Positions 23,778 through 33,082 of a stretch of DNA of 64,000 nt are shown here, piece after piece. This DNA is from DASZBX01 sp035943635. Its GTDB lineage: Bacteria; Actinomycetota; Actinomycetes; Streptomycetales; Catenulisporaceae. A program made the position numbers and the translations under genes. The stretch lies in the NCBI GenBank assembly GCA_035943635.1, contig DASZBX010000023.1, forward strand, positions 8,077 to 72,076. The letters run 5' to 3'. The notes under the pieces are model-generated. The model worked only from the letters and a program-made list of their open reading frames with translations, had not been told where the DNA came from and did no database searches. Numbering within the stretch: position 1 is the first letter of the stretch; every line of letters begins with the position of its first letter.

Positions 23778-26700
23778 TCAGCGCCCGGCGCCCGTGCTCA
23801 GCTCCTGGAACCGGGGACCATCACCGCTCCGGACCCGCTGCCAGGCAGCCTGGAAGAACTCCGGCACCGGCACGACCGGCCGGGCCACCCCGAGCGGGAT
23901 GTGCTTGTCCGCCCGGATGCCCAACGCGTCCAGCTTCCACGCCTCGACCGGCAGGAACGGCGCCCTGAGCTCGGTCCACGGACCCGGCAGGAACAGCCCG
24001 CGCCCGGCCCGCGACCGCGTCCCGGCCACGACCAGATCCGTCGCGGCCAACTGCTCGCGCGCACCGGCCAGCCGGGCTGCGTTCCACCCGGTCCAGGCGG
24101 CCTGGTTGCGGTCGGTGGGATCCGGCAGGGCGAGCAGCATCAGGTACAGCGCCGCCGCATCCGGGCCCAGGCCCAGCGTGTCGGCGACCTCGGCGACCAG
24201 CGCGGGCACCGATCGGGCCGGGTCCTGGGCCGGGAACGGCTCCACGCCCTCGGCCGGCTGGCCGTACTGCGCCAACCGCTGCACGTCCTCGCCCAACAGC
24301 AGCCGCAGGGCCGCGACCGGATTCGCGTCGGAGCCGAACGGGCCGTTGTCGTCGACCCAGGCCAGGACCGGATCGCCTGGTCCTTCGACCAAGCACGGCA
24401 GCAGGACCGGCCAGGATGCCTCCCGGCGGAACAAGATCGGGCCGACGGTCTGCCGCCCGGACTCGTCGGTGCCGAGCGGCAGCCCGAACAGCTCGGCGGT
24501 GACCTCCGGCGTGCCCGGACACCCGATCCCCAGCTGCGTCCCGGGCCCGGTCATCCGGTCCCACAGGGTCCGCGCCGCGGTCGGCAGCCACCGGCGCAAC
24601 TCGCTGCCGACCGGCAGCCGGTAGGCGAGCCAGAGCAGGGCCCGGACCAGCACGGCGTAGTCGTTGCCGTCGAGGTCGCCGCGGGTGGCCAGCCGTTGCA
24701 TGCCCGCCTCGTCGAGCAGGTCCCGGACCGCGATCGTCACGTCCGGTTCGGTCCGGGAGTACCAGTCGGCGGTGTGCCGCAGCTCCGCGCTCGCCGCCTC
24801 CAACAGCTCTCCCGGCACCCGGACCTGCCGCCCGTGCCGGGCGACCCACCACGCTGCCGCCCGCTCGACGTCCGGGCCGGTCGTCCACAGATCCGCGGCC
24901 GTGGCCGGAAGCAGTTCGCCCAGCAGTTCCCGGTGTTCGGCATGGGCTTTCACCAGCCGCCAAGCCGCGGTGTTGTACGCGAGGGCCGAACGGAAACCGA
25001 AGCGGGTGCGGTGTTTCGCCGAGACGGGTTCGAAGTCGTAGGCCCTGAACGCCGGGAACCCGAGCAGGACCAGCGCCGCCTCTTCGCAGCTCAGCCCGGC
25101 CGCGTCGGCGAACCGTTCCACTACCTGCGGGCGCCAGTCCGGTTCCCCGCGCTCGGCGAGCAACCGGTCGAACTCGGCCGGTCCGGTCTCGGGCCACGGC
25201 CAGGCCGGCAACCGCCACTCGCGGACCACGGTCCAGCCGGGGACCTCGCCGAATCCGTGCCCGGCGTGGCTTTCGCGGGTGATCTCCACGGCCGACCACT
25301 CGGACATCGGGACGTCCTTGCCGTAGTAGCTCAGGCGCCGGAACGTCACCACGTGCCCGGCCGCGGTCGCGACGACCTCGGGGTGGAAGGTGGGCCGGTC
25401 CGGGGCGATGCTCAGCAGGCGGACCCGTCCGGCCAGCGCGAGCAGGCCGCTGCTTTCCAGCAGTCGCGCCCGGTCGAGGGCGTCCGTCCGCGCGGTGCCC
25501 GTCCACGGCGCGCTCGCGGCGAGGTAGAGCTCGGTCCGCAGGTCGCGCCACGCCTCGAAGAACGCGATGCCGTCGAGCGCGCTCTCCTTGGGCTCCTTCC
25601 CAAAGGACCACGTCCTCACCATGCTGTCAGGGTACGGATTCGCTGCCGGATCCATGATGTGACGCAGCAGCAGTAGGTAGTCGGCGTCCTGATTCGCCTT
25701 CTTGGCCAAGGCGGCGACCCGGGCCGTCTCCTCCGGATCCGCTTCCGGCTCCTGCTGCGGCTCCGTCACCGGTTCGGCGGCGGCCTTGAGCGCGGCCAAC
25801 AGGCCCGCGCAATGCGCCGCGTTGTGGACGAACCCGGCGACACCCATCAGCAGCCGCTCGTCGGTGATCTGCGGCAGACGCGGCCGCACGCCCTCGAGGA
25901 CGGTCCAGAAGTTCGTCGCATCGGCGTTGTCCAGCAGGTCGCGTACGGTCTGCGTCGCCAGGCTCCGCAGCGCGGCGGAGCCGGCCAGATCGCGCGGGAC
26001 CAGGAAATGCCAGTACCGCCACGGCGCCACGCACGAGGTCCCACGCGCGTGGGCCGGCCGGATCGCGCCGGTCACGATCCGGGCGACCGCCTGGCCCGCG
26101 CCCGTCATCAGGCTGACGCCGATCATGGTCGGCGTGAGCGGCGAGCCGTGGCAGACGATCGCCAGGTCCTCGGTCGCGCCGGGGAAACGGATCGCGCCGA
26201 CCAGCGCCGGGACGCCCATGTTCGCGTGGGCCAGGGGCCGCGGCCGGAAGCGGACGGTCCGGCCGTCGACGCCCGTGCCGGTCTGCGCGCCGGACGCATC
26301 GACGCTCGTGCGCCAACCCGACCGGCCCTCGGCCTGGCCGAGCGGACTGGCGTCGCTGCCCGGAGGCAGCGGCACCAGGTGGCAGGCTTCGGCCAACATG
26401 CCTGCGCCCGGCGCGGCCGGATCGGCGAAGAACCCGGGCGCTCCCGGCTCGCCGACCGTGCCGGCGAACGGGTCGAACTCGTGCCACCCCCGGCTCAATC
26501 CACAGGAGCGCGCATCCGGGGAATATTCGTGCACGAGCACCCAGTACCGCTCTCCGTCCGTCGCGACCGGCCCGAACTGCTCGCATTCGGCGTCCCCGGC
26601 GCGGTACGGCCGCCCGCCGAAGGACCGGGACCCGTCCGGCAGTTCGAGCGAACCGGGCCGGACCTCGTCGGTCACGCCGTAGCCCGGGGGCAGGTCGAGC

Positions 26701-28373
26701 GGGTTGAGCGGCGAGCCGCTCCAGAAGACCAGGCCGTTGCGCCAGTTTTGGTGGACGGTGACCGAGAGCCGACTGCCGACCCAGCGCCGCCTGATCCGCA
26801 CCCGCCAGGCGTCCGGCCGCATTTGCCCGTGTTCCGGGCCGTATATCAGCTTGTCAGGTCCGAGCACGGCCACTGCCGCGTTGTCGGCGGCGATCAGGTA
26901 CGGCCACTGTTCGGTCAGGTCCAGCCGGGTGCCGCCGATCGGCTCGGTCAGTGTGGCGCAGGCCTCGTCGAGCGCCGGCCAGCCGAACTCGTCCAGGGCG
27001 GCCCGCAGCAGCGGCCGGAAGCGCGGGTCCGCCTCCAGCGCCAGCAGGTCCGACGGTGTCTCGGCGCGGTACACGGTCAGCGCGGCGGGCAGGAACGAGA
27101 AGCCGGGCCCCGGATCGGCCACCTCGATCCCGGCGGCCAGGTAGGCGTCCACCAAGTCGACGTGCAGGCACGCCTGATCGGGCAGGCGCAGCGGCGCGCC
27201 CTCGGCCCGCAGCCGCGGCGCCATCTGCCGGACCAGGTCCAACAGCGCGGGCGGCGGCCAGGCGACAGGATACCGGTAGTGCTCGCCGTGCCGGGAGGTG
27301 AAGTCGGCCAGCCACCGGGCTGCGCCACCGGCCAGGAGCGCCTCGGGCGGGAGGGTGTCGAGCGGCTCGGTCAGCCCGTCAAGCGCCCCGCAGTCGCGCA
27401 ACACGTCCAGCCAGAACCGGTCCGCGTCGAGCAGGGCGGCGCCCGGCACGGTCGGCAGGTGGTCCAGCAGCCGGCCGCGGACCGCCGGTTCGGCCCGGGC
27501 CAGGGCGACCAGCGCCGGACGGTAGGCGTCCCAGAACTGCTGCCCGGCTCGGTCCAGCGCGGGCAGCGGCAGCAGTTCGCGCAGCAGGTCTTGCTCGGCC
27601 GCGGACTGGTCGAGTTTCGCCGCTTTGGCCAGGCGGCGCAGGTCGGCCTGCATGGCGGTGTACGGCGGCAGGCCGCCGACGATCCGTTCCACGCACACCC
27701 GGCGGAACCGGCGGTGGGCGTCGTCCGGCGCCACGCGCGCGGACAACTCCTTGGCGTACGAGCTCAGCGCCTTGGCGGTCACGGCCCCGGCGAGGGCGAA
27801 CTCGACGTACGCGTCGGTGAGTGCGCCCTCCTCCACGTCCAGCCCGTGCGTGCGCTCGGCCTCCCGGGCCTTGCCGAACATCGTGGCGGCGACGCCCGGG
27901 TTCTGCCCGGCCAGGAAGGCCCGCGCGGCCTGCTCGTAGTAGGCGGGCAGGAAGTGCGGGACGCTGGCCGCGAGCCCGGCCGCCACCCGCTCGAACTCGC
28001 CCCGGGCGACCACCGGCGCGGTCGCGGCCAGCCGGGAGAACCGCTCGATCTCCTTGACCAGGGCCAACGCGTGCCGTTTGTTGGCCGGGTCGTGCACCAG
28101 CACCCAGGCCGGGAAGCCCAGCGCCTGCCGCCGGGCCACCCCGACCGGCACCGGCGGGTGCGCGGGCGGGCCGAACCCGAGGAAGTCGAGCACGAGGTCC
28201 TCGGCCGGCCCGAGCGGCTCGGTGGCCAGCCGGACCACGACCCGGTCGGCCAGCGCAGGGTGCGTATATGAGCGGGCGGTGAGCGTGTCGCGGCGGTCGC
28301 CGGGATGCGTGTCCGGCAAAGCGATCGCGCCCATGTCGAGTGAGCGCTCGAACGAGCCGTCTGAGCCGTCCAT
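23778..28373 (-). CDS. Giant protein of unknown function, paralog A
   Basis: The 1531-residue soluble-looking protein has no signal peptide. It aligns end to end with the 1739-residue protein at 47571-52790. Both begin with RRD(T/V)L(T/S)AR-Y-HPAL, share an early helical domain (ALGFPAW-LVHDPAN-RHAL), HFLP---EQAARAFLA and VEFALAGAV-AKA, and end with YLMLLALPDPTDRNQ, LAATDLVVAG and VRSGDGPR. Paralog A lacks about 90 residues in the second quarter. I recall similar very long Streptomyces proteins but no established function. ATG 28373 is used; GTG 28397 and ATG 28334 are alternatives. An inverted-repeat element lies 62 bases upstream. Confidence 0.8.
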   Translation of the reverse strand: MDGSDGSFERSLDMGAIALPDTHPGDRRDTLTARSYTHPALADRVVVRLATEPLGPAEDLVLDFLGFGPPAHPPVPVGVARRQALGFPAWVLVHDPANKRHALALVKEIERFSRLAATAPVVARGEFERVAAGLAASVPHFLPAYYEQAARAFLAGQNPGVAATMFGKAREAERTHGLDVEEGALTDAYVEFALAGAVTAKALSSYAKELSARVAPDDAHRRFRRVCVERIVGGLPPYTAMQADLRRLAKAAKLDQSAAEQDLLRELLPLPALDRAGQQFWDAYRPALVALARAEPAVRGRLLDHLPTVPGAALLDADRFWLDVLRDCGALDGLTEPLDTLPPEALLAGGAARWLADFTSRHGEHYRYPVAWPPPALLDLVRQMAPRLRAEGAPLRLPDQACLHVDLVDAYLAAGIEVADPGPGFSFLPAALTVYRAETPSDLLALEADPRFRPLLRAALDEFGWPALDEACATLTEPIGGTRLDLTEQWPYLIAADNAAVAVLGPDKLIYGPEHGQMRPDAWRVRIRRRWVGSRLSVTVHQNWRNGLVFWSGSPLNPLDLPPGYGVTDEVRPGSLELPDGSRSFGGRPYRAGDAECEQFGPVATDGERYWVLVHEYSPDARSCGLSRGWHEFDPFAGTVGEPGAPGFFADPAAPGAGMLAEACHLVPLPPGSDASPLGQAEGRSGWRTSVDASGAQTGTGVDGRTVRFRPRPLAHANMGVPALVGAIRFPGATEDLAIVCHGSPLTPTMIGVSLMTGAGQAVARIVTGAIRPAHARGTSCVAPWRYWHFLVPRDLAGSAALRSLATQTVRDLLDNADATNFWTVLEGVRPRLPQITDERLLMGVAGFVHNAAHCAGLLAALKAAAEPVTEPQQEPEADPEETARVAALAKKANQDADYLLLLRHIMDPAANPYPDSMVRTWSFGKEPKESALDGIAFFEAWRDLRTELYLAASAPWTGTARTDALDRARLLESSGLLALAGRVRLLSIAPDRPTFHPEVVATAAGHVVTFRRLSYYGKDVPMSEWSAVEITRESHAGHGFGEVPGWTVVREWRLPAWPWPETGPAEFDRLLAERGEPDWRPQVVERFADAAGLSCEEAALVLLGFPAFRAYDFEPVSAKHRTRFGFRSALAYNTAAWRLVKAHAEHRELLGELLPATAADLWTTGPDVERAAAWWVARHGRQVRVPGELLEAASAELRHTADWYSRTEPDVTIAVRDLLDEAGMQRLATRGDLDGNDYAVLVRALLWLAYRLPVGSELRRWLPTAARTLWDRMTGPGTQLGIGCPGTPEVTAELFGLPLGTDESGRQTVGPILFRREASWPVLLPCLVEGPGDPVLAWVDDNGPFGSDANPVAALRLLLGEDVQRLAQYGQPAEGVEPFPAQDPARSVPALVAEVADTLGLGPDAAALYLMLLALPDPTDRNQAAWTGWNAARLAGAREQLAATDLVVAGTRSRAGRGLFLPGPWTELRAPFLPVEAWKLDALGIRADKHIPLGVARPVVPVPEFFQAAWQRVRSGDGPRFQELSTGAGR

Positions 28374-28434
28374 GCTGGTCCGCCGATCTTCCGACACCCT
28401 CACCACCCGCGCGCCCCGCCCGGTGCAGGCCACC

Positions 28435-28651
28435 CTAGACGAGTTGTTCCGAATTCTGACGCGGCGAAACGCCTGATCGGCGGCGCCTGGCCGCACTCCG
28501 CGGCCAACCACAGACGACAAAGTATGCGGTCGACCGCGGCGCACGCCCAGCCACCACCGCTGAGCCGTTTCGCCGCGCGCACTCACCCGGCAGGTCAGCG
28601 CGCTTACCAGCAACTCGGCTCAGGCGCCAGAATTCGGAACAACTCGTCTAG
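28435..28651. mobile_element. MITE-like inverted-repeat element, copy 1 (217 bp)
   Basis: The 217-bp segment starts and ends with CTAG. It has terminal inverted repeats of about 28 bp with one mismatch: the left end reads CTAGACGAGTTGTTCCGAAT at 28435-28454, and its reverse complement stands at the right end. It matches copy 2 (32983-33082) over both ends in the opposite orientation, but holds about 120 extra internal bases. It has no transposase. CTAG ends would fit insertion at TA as in IS630-type elements (inference). It occupies the promoter region of giant gene A. Confidence 0.8.
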
Positions 28652-28737
28652 CGGGGGCCGCCGACTACGAGCTCGGCCATGGCGTTCGGCGAGCTCATGC
28701 TGCCGGGCATGCGCGGCATGAACGCGTTCATGGCCAT
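28648..28737 (-). other. Possible Met-rich 29-codon ORF ending in the element's CTAG
   Basis: ATG at 28737 reads MAMNAFMPRMPGSMSSPNAM... to a TAG supplied by the terminal CTAG of the repeat element. Six of the first 20 residues are Met, which is unusual in such GC-rich DNA. No good ribosome-binding site is seen. It may be the end of a gene truncated by the element, or chance. Confidence 0.2.
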
Positions 28738-28787
28738 GGCGCATGACTCGAACCCTGCCTCGCCCGCACCTGCGCCTACACCTGCGC

Positions 28788-30512
28788 TTACATCTGCTCG
28801 GGCGACTCGATCCCGAGCAGACCAAGACCCGTCTTGAGCACCCGGCTGGTCAGGTCGCACAGCACGAGCCGCCCGGCCCGCACCTCGCCCTCCGACTTGA
28901 GCACCGGGCAGTTCTCGTAGAACCCGCTGAAAGCCGCGGCCAGGCCGAACAGGTAGTGCGCGAGCCGGTGGAACTCCAGCGACGCGGCCACCTCGGTGAC
29001 CACCCCGCCGAAGGCCAACAGCTCCAGCGCCAGCCTGCGCTCGGCCGGCTCGCCGACCGGCACCGCGCCCGGCCGCGGGTCCGGCTCGATCCCGGCCCGG
29101 CGGAAGATCGAGCAGATCCGGGCCCGAGCGTACTGCAGGTAGGGCGCCGTGTTGCCGTCCAGGGACACCATCCGGTCCAGGTCGAACACGTAGTCCTTGA
29201 CCCGGTCCGTGGACAGGTCGGCGTACTTGACCGCGCCGATGCCGACCGCGTGCGCGATCTGCTCGCGCTGCTGCGGGCCCAGCTCCGGGTTCTTCTCCGC
29301 CACGACCACCGCGGCCCGGCTCACCGCCTCGTCCAGCAGCTCGGCCAGCCGCACCGACACGCCCGCCCGGGTACGCAGGATCTTGCCGTCCTCCCCGAGC
29401 ACCGAGCCGAACCCGGCGTAGTCGGTCCGGGCCGGGGCGGCGAGCCAGCCGGCCGCCCGGGCGACCTCGAAGACCATCTCCAGGTGCTGGCGCTGCGGCA
29501 GCCCGACCACGTAGACCAGCCGGGTCGAGTGCAGCACGCCGATCCGCCGCCGGATCGTGGCCAGGTCGGTCGCCGCGTACCCGAAGCCGCCGTCGGACTT
29601 CTGCACGATCAGCGGCAGCCGGTCCCCGTCCCGGTTGCTGAACCCGGCCGGGAAGACGCACTTGGCGCCGTCGCTCACCTCCAGCAGGCCGAGCGCGTCC
29701 AGTTCCGCGACCACCGAGTCCAGCTGGTCGTTGTAGAAGCTCTCGCCGAAGTAGTCCTGGTCGGTGAGGGTGACGTCCAGCCGGTCGTACACGGTCGCGA
29801 AGTACTTCTTCGACTCGCCGATCAGCACCTCCCACAACCGCCGGGTGGCCGGATCGCCGGACTGCAGCGCGACCACCCGCCGCCGGGCCCGGTCCTTGAA
29901 CGCCTCGTCGGCGTCGAACTTGCGCCGGGCCGCCTGGTAGAAACCGTTGAGGTCCCCGACCGACAGCTCCTGCGCCGCCTCGGCCTCGCCGACGTCCAGC
30001 AGGTGCTCGATCAGCATGCCGAACGGCGTGCCCCACTCGCCGATGTGGTTCTGCCGGATCACCCGGTGCCCCTGGAACTCCAGCACCCGCGCCGCGGCGT
30101 CGCCGATGATGGTCGAACGCAGGTGCCCGACGTGCATCTCCTTCGCGGCGTTGGGCGCCGAGTAGTCGATCGTCACGACCTCCGGCGCCGCGGCCGGGTC
30201 CACCCCGAGCCGCGGGTCGGCGGCCTGCTCGGCCAGCATCCGGCCGAGCAGCGGATCGGACACGGTCAGATTGATGAACCCCGGGCCGGAGATCTCCACC
30301 TTCGCGCACACGTCGTCGAGCTCGGCCGCCGCGACCGCCTTCGCCGCGATCGCCCGCGGACTCTCGCCCAACCGCCGGGCCAGCGCCAACGCGGCGTCGG
30401 ACTGGAAGTCGGCGTGCTGGGACCGGCGCACGGTCGGATCCACCGGGCCGCCGGCCAACAGGGCGAACGCGGGCGCCAGGCGCCGCTTGAGTACTTCTTC
30501 GACGTCGGTCAT
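28788..30512 (-). CDS. argS: Arginyl-tRNA synthetase
   Basis: The 574-residue class I synthetase charges tRNA-Arg in the cytosol. An N-terminal tRNA-binding (Arg_tRNA_synt_N) domain covers about 1-100. The HIGH signature is in SAPNAAKEMHVGHLRST, and the Rossmann core contains DATRRLWEVL-type and DYFGESFYND segments. The canonical KMSKS is replaced by the usual ArgS substitute region (ILRTRAGVSVRLAELLDEA), and the anticodon-binding DALR domain covers about 455-574 (LQYARARICSIFRRAG). ATG 30512 gives the family length. Divergent from an APH-like kinase. Confidence 0.95.
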   Translation of the reverse strand: MTDVEEVLKRRLAPAFALLAGGPVDPTVRRSQHADFQSDAALALARRLGESPRAIAAKAVAAAELDDVCAKVEISGPGFINLTVSDPLLGRMLAEQAADPRLGVDPAAAPEVVTIDYSAPNAAKEMHVGHLRSTIIGDAAARVLEFQGHRVIRQNHIGEWGTPFGMLIEHLLDVGEAEAAQELSVGDLNGFYQAARRKFDADEAFKDRARRRVVALQSGDPATRRLWEVLIGESKKYFATVYDRLDVTLTDQDYFGESFYNDQLDSVVAELDALGLLEVSDGAKCVFPAGFSNRDGDRLPLIVQKSDGGFGYAATDLATIRRRIGVLHSTRLVYVVGLPQRQHLEMVFEVARAAGWLAAPARTDYAGFGSVLGEDGKILRTRAGVSVRLAELLDEAVSRAAVVVAEKNPELGPQQREQIAHAVGIGAVKYADLSTDRVKDYVFDLDRMVSLDGNTAPYLQYARARICSIFRRAGIEPDPRPGAVPVGEPAERRLALELLAFGGVVTEVAASLEFHRLAHYLFGLAAAFSGFYENCPVLKSEGEVRAGRLVLCDLTSRVLKTGLGLLGIESPEQM

Positions 30513-30561
30513 GGCAGGCAAGTGTAGGAGAGGGAGGGTGATCTCGGACAATCTAATTGCG

Positions 30562-30589
30562 TTGCGCCCGGCGCCCACCCGTCTAGCAT
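30562..30589 (+). promoter_or_regulatory. Promoter of a leaderless mRNA for the APH-like gene
   Basis: TTGCGC at 30562-30567 and TAGCAT at 30584-30589 are spaced by 16 bases. The expected transcription start falls on or next to the ATG at 30597. No ribosome-binding site precedes that ATG, consistent with leaderless translation, which is common in actinobacteria. Confidence 0.5.
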
Positions 30590-30596
30590 GCGCTCT

Positions 30597-31556
30597 ATGA
30601 CTGAGGGCGAAGTGGTGCCGCTCGAACTGGCCCAGGCTGAACGGATCCTCCGGAGTGTGTACCCCGCGGCTGCGGTGACCGATGTGCTGCTCAGGAGCGG
30701 TGGCCAGCTCAGCACGGTGTACGAGGTGCGCAGCGAGGACCCGGCGCACAACGTGATCTTCAAGATCTACGCCGACCAGTGGCGATGGAAGCAGCGCAAG
30801 GAAGTGTGGGTCTACGAACTGCTCGCCGCGCACACGGCGTGGCCGGCGCCCGCGGTCCTGCACCATGACCGGGATGGCGGCCCGGGCGGCCGGGCTGTCA
30901 CCGTGCTGAGTCTGTTGGAAGGGCTGCCCTTGTCGGAGGTCGCCGAGGATCTCGATGAGGATCAGGTCACTGAGTTGTACCGGCAGATGGGCGCGGCGCT
31001 GGCCGAAGCGCACACGATCGGCCAAGAGGCATACGGCTATCTGGTCACCGGAATCCTCGATCCGCTGCCGGATAACGGCTCGTATATGCAGCGCCAGTTC
31101 GGCAAGCGGCTCAAGGAATTTGAGGACCTCGGCGGCGATGAGAACCTGTATGCGGCTGCTGTGAAGCGAGTAGAGCAGGGGCGTGTCCTGGTCGATAACT
31201 GTCAGGGACCTGTGCTGTGCCACAACGACCTGCACGAGGGCAACGTCCTCGTCGCGCAGGATCCGGGCGGCGACTGGCGTATCAGCGGGCTGATCGACGT
31301 CGAGAACGCCGTGGCCGCCGACCCGCTGCTGGATCTGGCCAAGACGGACTACTACTCGCTCGGCCGGGGCGAGCGTGAACGAGCGGCGTTGCTCGAAGGA
31401 TACGGCCCGCTGCCCGAGGACGCGGCCGACCGGCTGGCCCTGTACCGGCTGTACCACGCGTTCGAACTGTGGGACTGGTTCCGCTCCATCAACATGGCAG
31501 AGCCCTTGGAAGGTATCGCGGCAGAGATCGCGCGACTGGTCGGGCTGGCCGACTGA
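30597..31556 (+). CDS. Aminoglycoside phosphotransferase-like (APH) kinase
   Basis: The 319-residue protein has the APH/choline-kinase fold. The small lobe has YEVRSEDPAHNVIFKIY (ATP lysine in FKIY), and the catalytic loop is CHNDLHEGNVL (HxDxxxxN). The metal-binding ISGLIDVENAVAADPLLDLAKTDY carries the DxD-like aspartate. Members phosphorylate aminoglycosides, sugars, choline or amino acids; nothing here fixes the substrate, and resistance should not be assumed. The start is ATG 30597 with a leaderless-type promoter; ATG 30588 is also in frame. A hairpin follows the stop. Confidence 0.8.
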   Translation: MTEGEVVPLELAQAERILRSVYPAAAVTDVLLRSGGQLSTVYEVRSEDPAHNVIFKIYADQWRWKQRKEVWVYELLAAHTAWPAPAVLHHDRDGGPGGRAVTVLSLLEGLPLSEVAEDLDEDQVTELYRQMGAALAEAHTIGQEAYGYLVTGILDPLPDNGSYMQRQFGKRLKEFEDLGGDENLYAAAVKRVEQGRVLVDNCQGPVLCHNDLHEGNVLVAQDPGGDWRISGLIDVENAVAADPLLDLAKTDYYSLGRGERERAALLEGYGPLPEDAADRLALYRLYHAFELWDWFRSINMAEPLEGIAAEIARLVGLAD

Positions 31557-31570
31557 GCAGACTGAGCCGA

Positions 31571-31622
31571 CTGGTCAGCAGCGGTAGGAGCCTCCGCGAA
31601 TCCCCTACCACTGCCTGACCAG
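31571..31622. terminator. Bidirectional hairpin between convergent APH and MDR genes
   Basis: An imperfect stem of about 18 bp (CTGGTCAG-CAGCGGTAGG against CCTACCACTGCCTGACCAG) lies between the stops at 31556 and 31664. It is well placed to end transcription from both sides. Confidence 0.65.
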
Positions 31623-31663
31623 CGGGCTGTTTGACTGCTTACCTACGCGACCTGTGTACCTGC

Positions 31664-32863
31664 TTACGCGGCGCTCGTCTCATCGTTCACCTGGAAGCAG
31701 GGAAAGAAGTCGAAGCAGTCGTTGTGGTAGTCGTCGACCAGCTCCGGGACCTCGTCGAAGGTGTACAGGCGCGGGTCGGGCGTGGGCATCCAGCCGGTGC
31801 GCTCGGCGTAGGCGACGGCGTCCACGCCCTGGTCGTAGCGGGCGTAGTGGGTGTTGATGTGCTGCTGGCGGCTGATGCAGTCGGTGGCCCGCAGCGTCCA
31901 GGTCTTCATCCCGGCCTTCCACCCGGCGGTCGTGCGCACGGACTGGCGGCCAAGTGCCTTGCTGGTCACCCGGTGCAGCGGCCCGCCGATCATGTCGACG
32001 AAGATCTGCACCATGTCGCCGTTCGTCCGCTGGAGCACCTCGGCCAGGAAGGCCTTCTCGTTCTCCCGGTACAGCTCGCGGTACTCCGGGTCCATCGACC
32101 AACGCCGCTCGTCGAACCGCAGGTCGCCGTAGAGGGTGCGGTCCAGCGGGGTGATCCCGGCGGTCTCGATCTGCTTGAGCCGGGCCGGGGTGGAGGCGAG
32201 CATCACGCTGCGGCAGCCGTGCCGCGCGGCGAGGTCGAGCTCGGCCAGGCTGACCCCGCCGCCCCAGGCCCACACGTGCGGCGAGGGCGCGAAGTGCTCC
32301 GGCATCTGCACCCGGAAGGTCGGGTAGGCGACGTGCCAGTTGCCCCACGCGGTGATGTAGCGCAGGGAGAACGCGGCCCACTGGGCGTCGGAGTAGCGGG
32401 TGTCGTCCGGCAGCGGGATGAGCGTGGTCTGCGGCATCACGGTCCGGGTGGCCAGGACGCCGACCGTGCCGGGCGCGTCGTAGGCGAACGCGCCGATCGG
32501 GTAGCCCCAGCGGTCGGAGGTGCCGATCCCGAAGACCAGGGCCTTCTGGCCCGGCTCGACGGTGGTCACGTCCGGGCCGCAGCGCAGGACGCGCACTGTG
32601 CCGGCGTTGCCGAGCACGACACCGTCCTCGCCGCGGGCCCGGCAGATGTCGATCGGGGACCGGGTCACGGCGTGGCCCATGTTGCCCTCCCAGCAACCGA
32701 CCAGCGGCGCGACCAGGACCTCGCCTGGACCGGGTTCGGGGATGTCGATCGTGCCGCGGACCAGTTTGGCCGGGGCGGGGGTGGCGGCGGAAGCGGGGGC
32801 GGCGGTGGTGGATGACTGGTCGAGCTCGCCCGCGGGCAGGATCCATGCGTCGGCGGTGGGCAT
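31664..32863 (-). CDS. MDR-superfamily oxidoreductase-like protein, substrate unknown
   Basis: The 399-residue protein has an N-terminal GroES-like half (TIDIPEPGPGEVLVAPLVGCWEGN, then GNAGTVRVLRCGPDVTTVEPGQKALVFG) and a second half resembling a nucleotide-binding domain (AWGGGVSLAELDLAARHGCRSVMLAS). The classic GxGxxG is replaced by WGGGVS, so cofactor binding is uncertain. Aromatic-rich C-terminus (YHNDCFDFFPCF). Distant relatives occur among zinc-type dehydrogenases. ATG 32863 is used, with CTGGAG upstream. Copy 2 of the repeat element lies 119 bases upstream. Confidence 0.6.
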   Translation of the reverse strand: MPTADAWILPAGELDQSSTTAAPASAATPAPAKLVRGTIDIPEPGPGEVLVAPLVGCWEGNMGHAVTRSPIDICRARGEDGVVLGNAGTVRVLRCGPDVTTVEPGQKALVFGIGTSDRWGYPIGAFAYDAPGTVGVLATRTVMPQTTLIPLPDDTRYSDAQWAAFSLRYITAWGNWHVAYPTFRVQMPEHFAPSPHVWAWGGGVSLAELDLAARHGCRSVMLASTPARLKQIETAGITPLDRTLYGDLRFDERRWSMDPEYRELYRENEKAFLAEVLQRTNGDMVQIFVDMIGGPLHRVTSKALGRQSVRTTAGWKAGMKTWTLRATDCISRQQHINTHYARYDQGVDAVAYAERTGWMPTPDPRLYTFDEVPELVDDYHNDCFDFFPCFQVNDETSAA

Positions 32864-32982
32864 AGGGTGACTCCAGGGGTGGGTTGGATGTGCGTGGGTG
32901 CGGGATTCAGCGAAGGTTTGCGCGGCGGCGCGTCTCGCGGAATGTGTGATGACTGCGGAGAACACTCAGAACGGCTTCTGCG

Positions 32983-33082
32983 CTAGACGAGTTGTTCCGA
33001 AATTCTGGCGCCTGAGCCGAGTTGCCGGTAGGTACGCCGATCAGCCGTTTCGCCGCGCCAGAATTCGGAACAACTCGTCTAG
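32983..33082. mobile_element. MITE-like inverted-repeat element, copy 2 (100 bp)
   Basis: The 100-bp segment starts and ends with CTAG. Its terminal inverted repeats differ by one extra A in the left arm (CCGAAATTC versus CCGAATTC). Its left part (GGCGCCTGAGCCGAGTTG) matches the right end of copy 1, and its right part (GATCAGCCGTTTCGCCGCG) matches the left end of copy 1, so the two are inverted relatives. It would fold into a near-perfect hairpin if transcribed. It could be a deletion derivative of a longer element. Confidence 0.8.

Noticed and set aside
28700..28770. tRNA-like GGGTTCGAGTC on the minus strand near argS
   Set aside because: Flanking bases do not form a T-stem or a 7-bp acceptor stem, so no cloverleaf can be drawn.
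30597..31556. Calling the APH-like gene an antibiotic-resistance determinant
   Set aside because: Only the kinase fold and catalytic loop are visible; the family has many non-antibiotic substrates.
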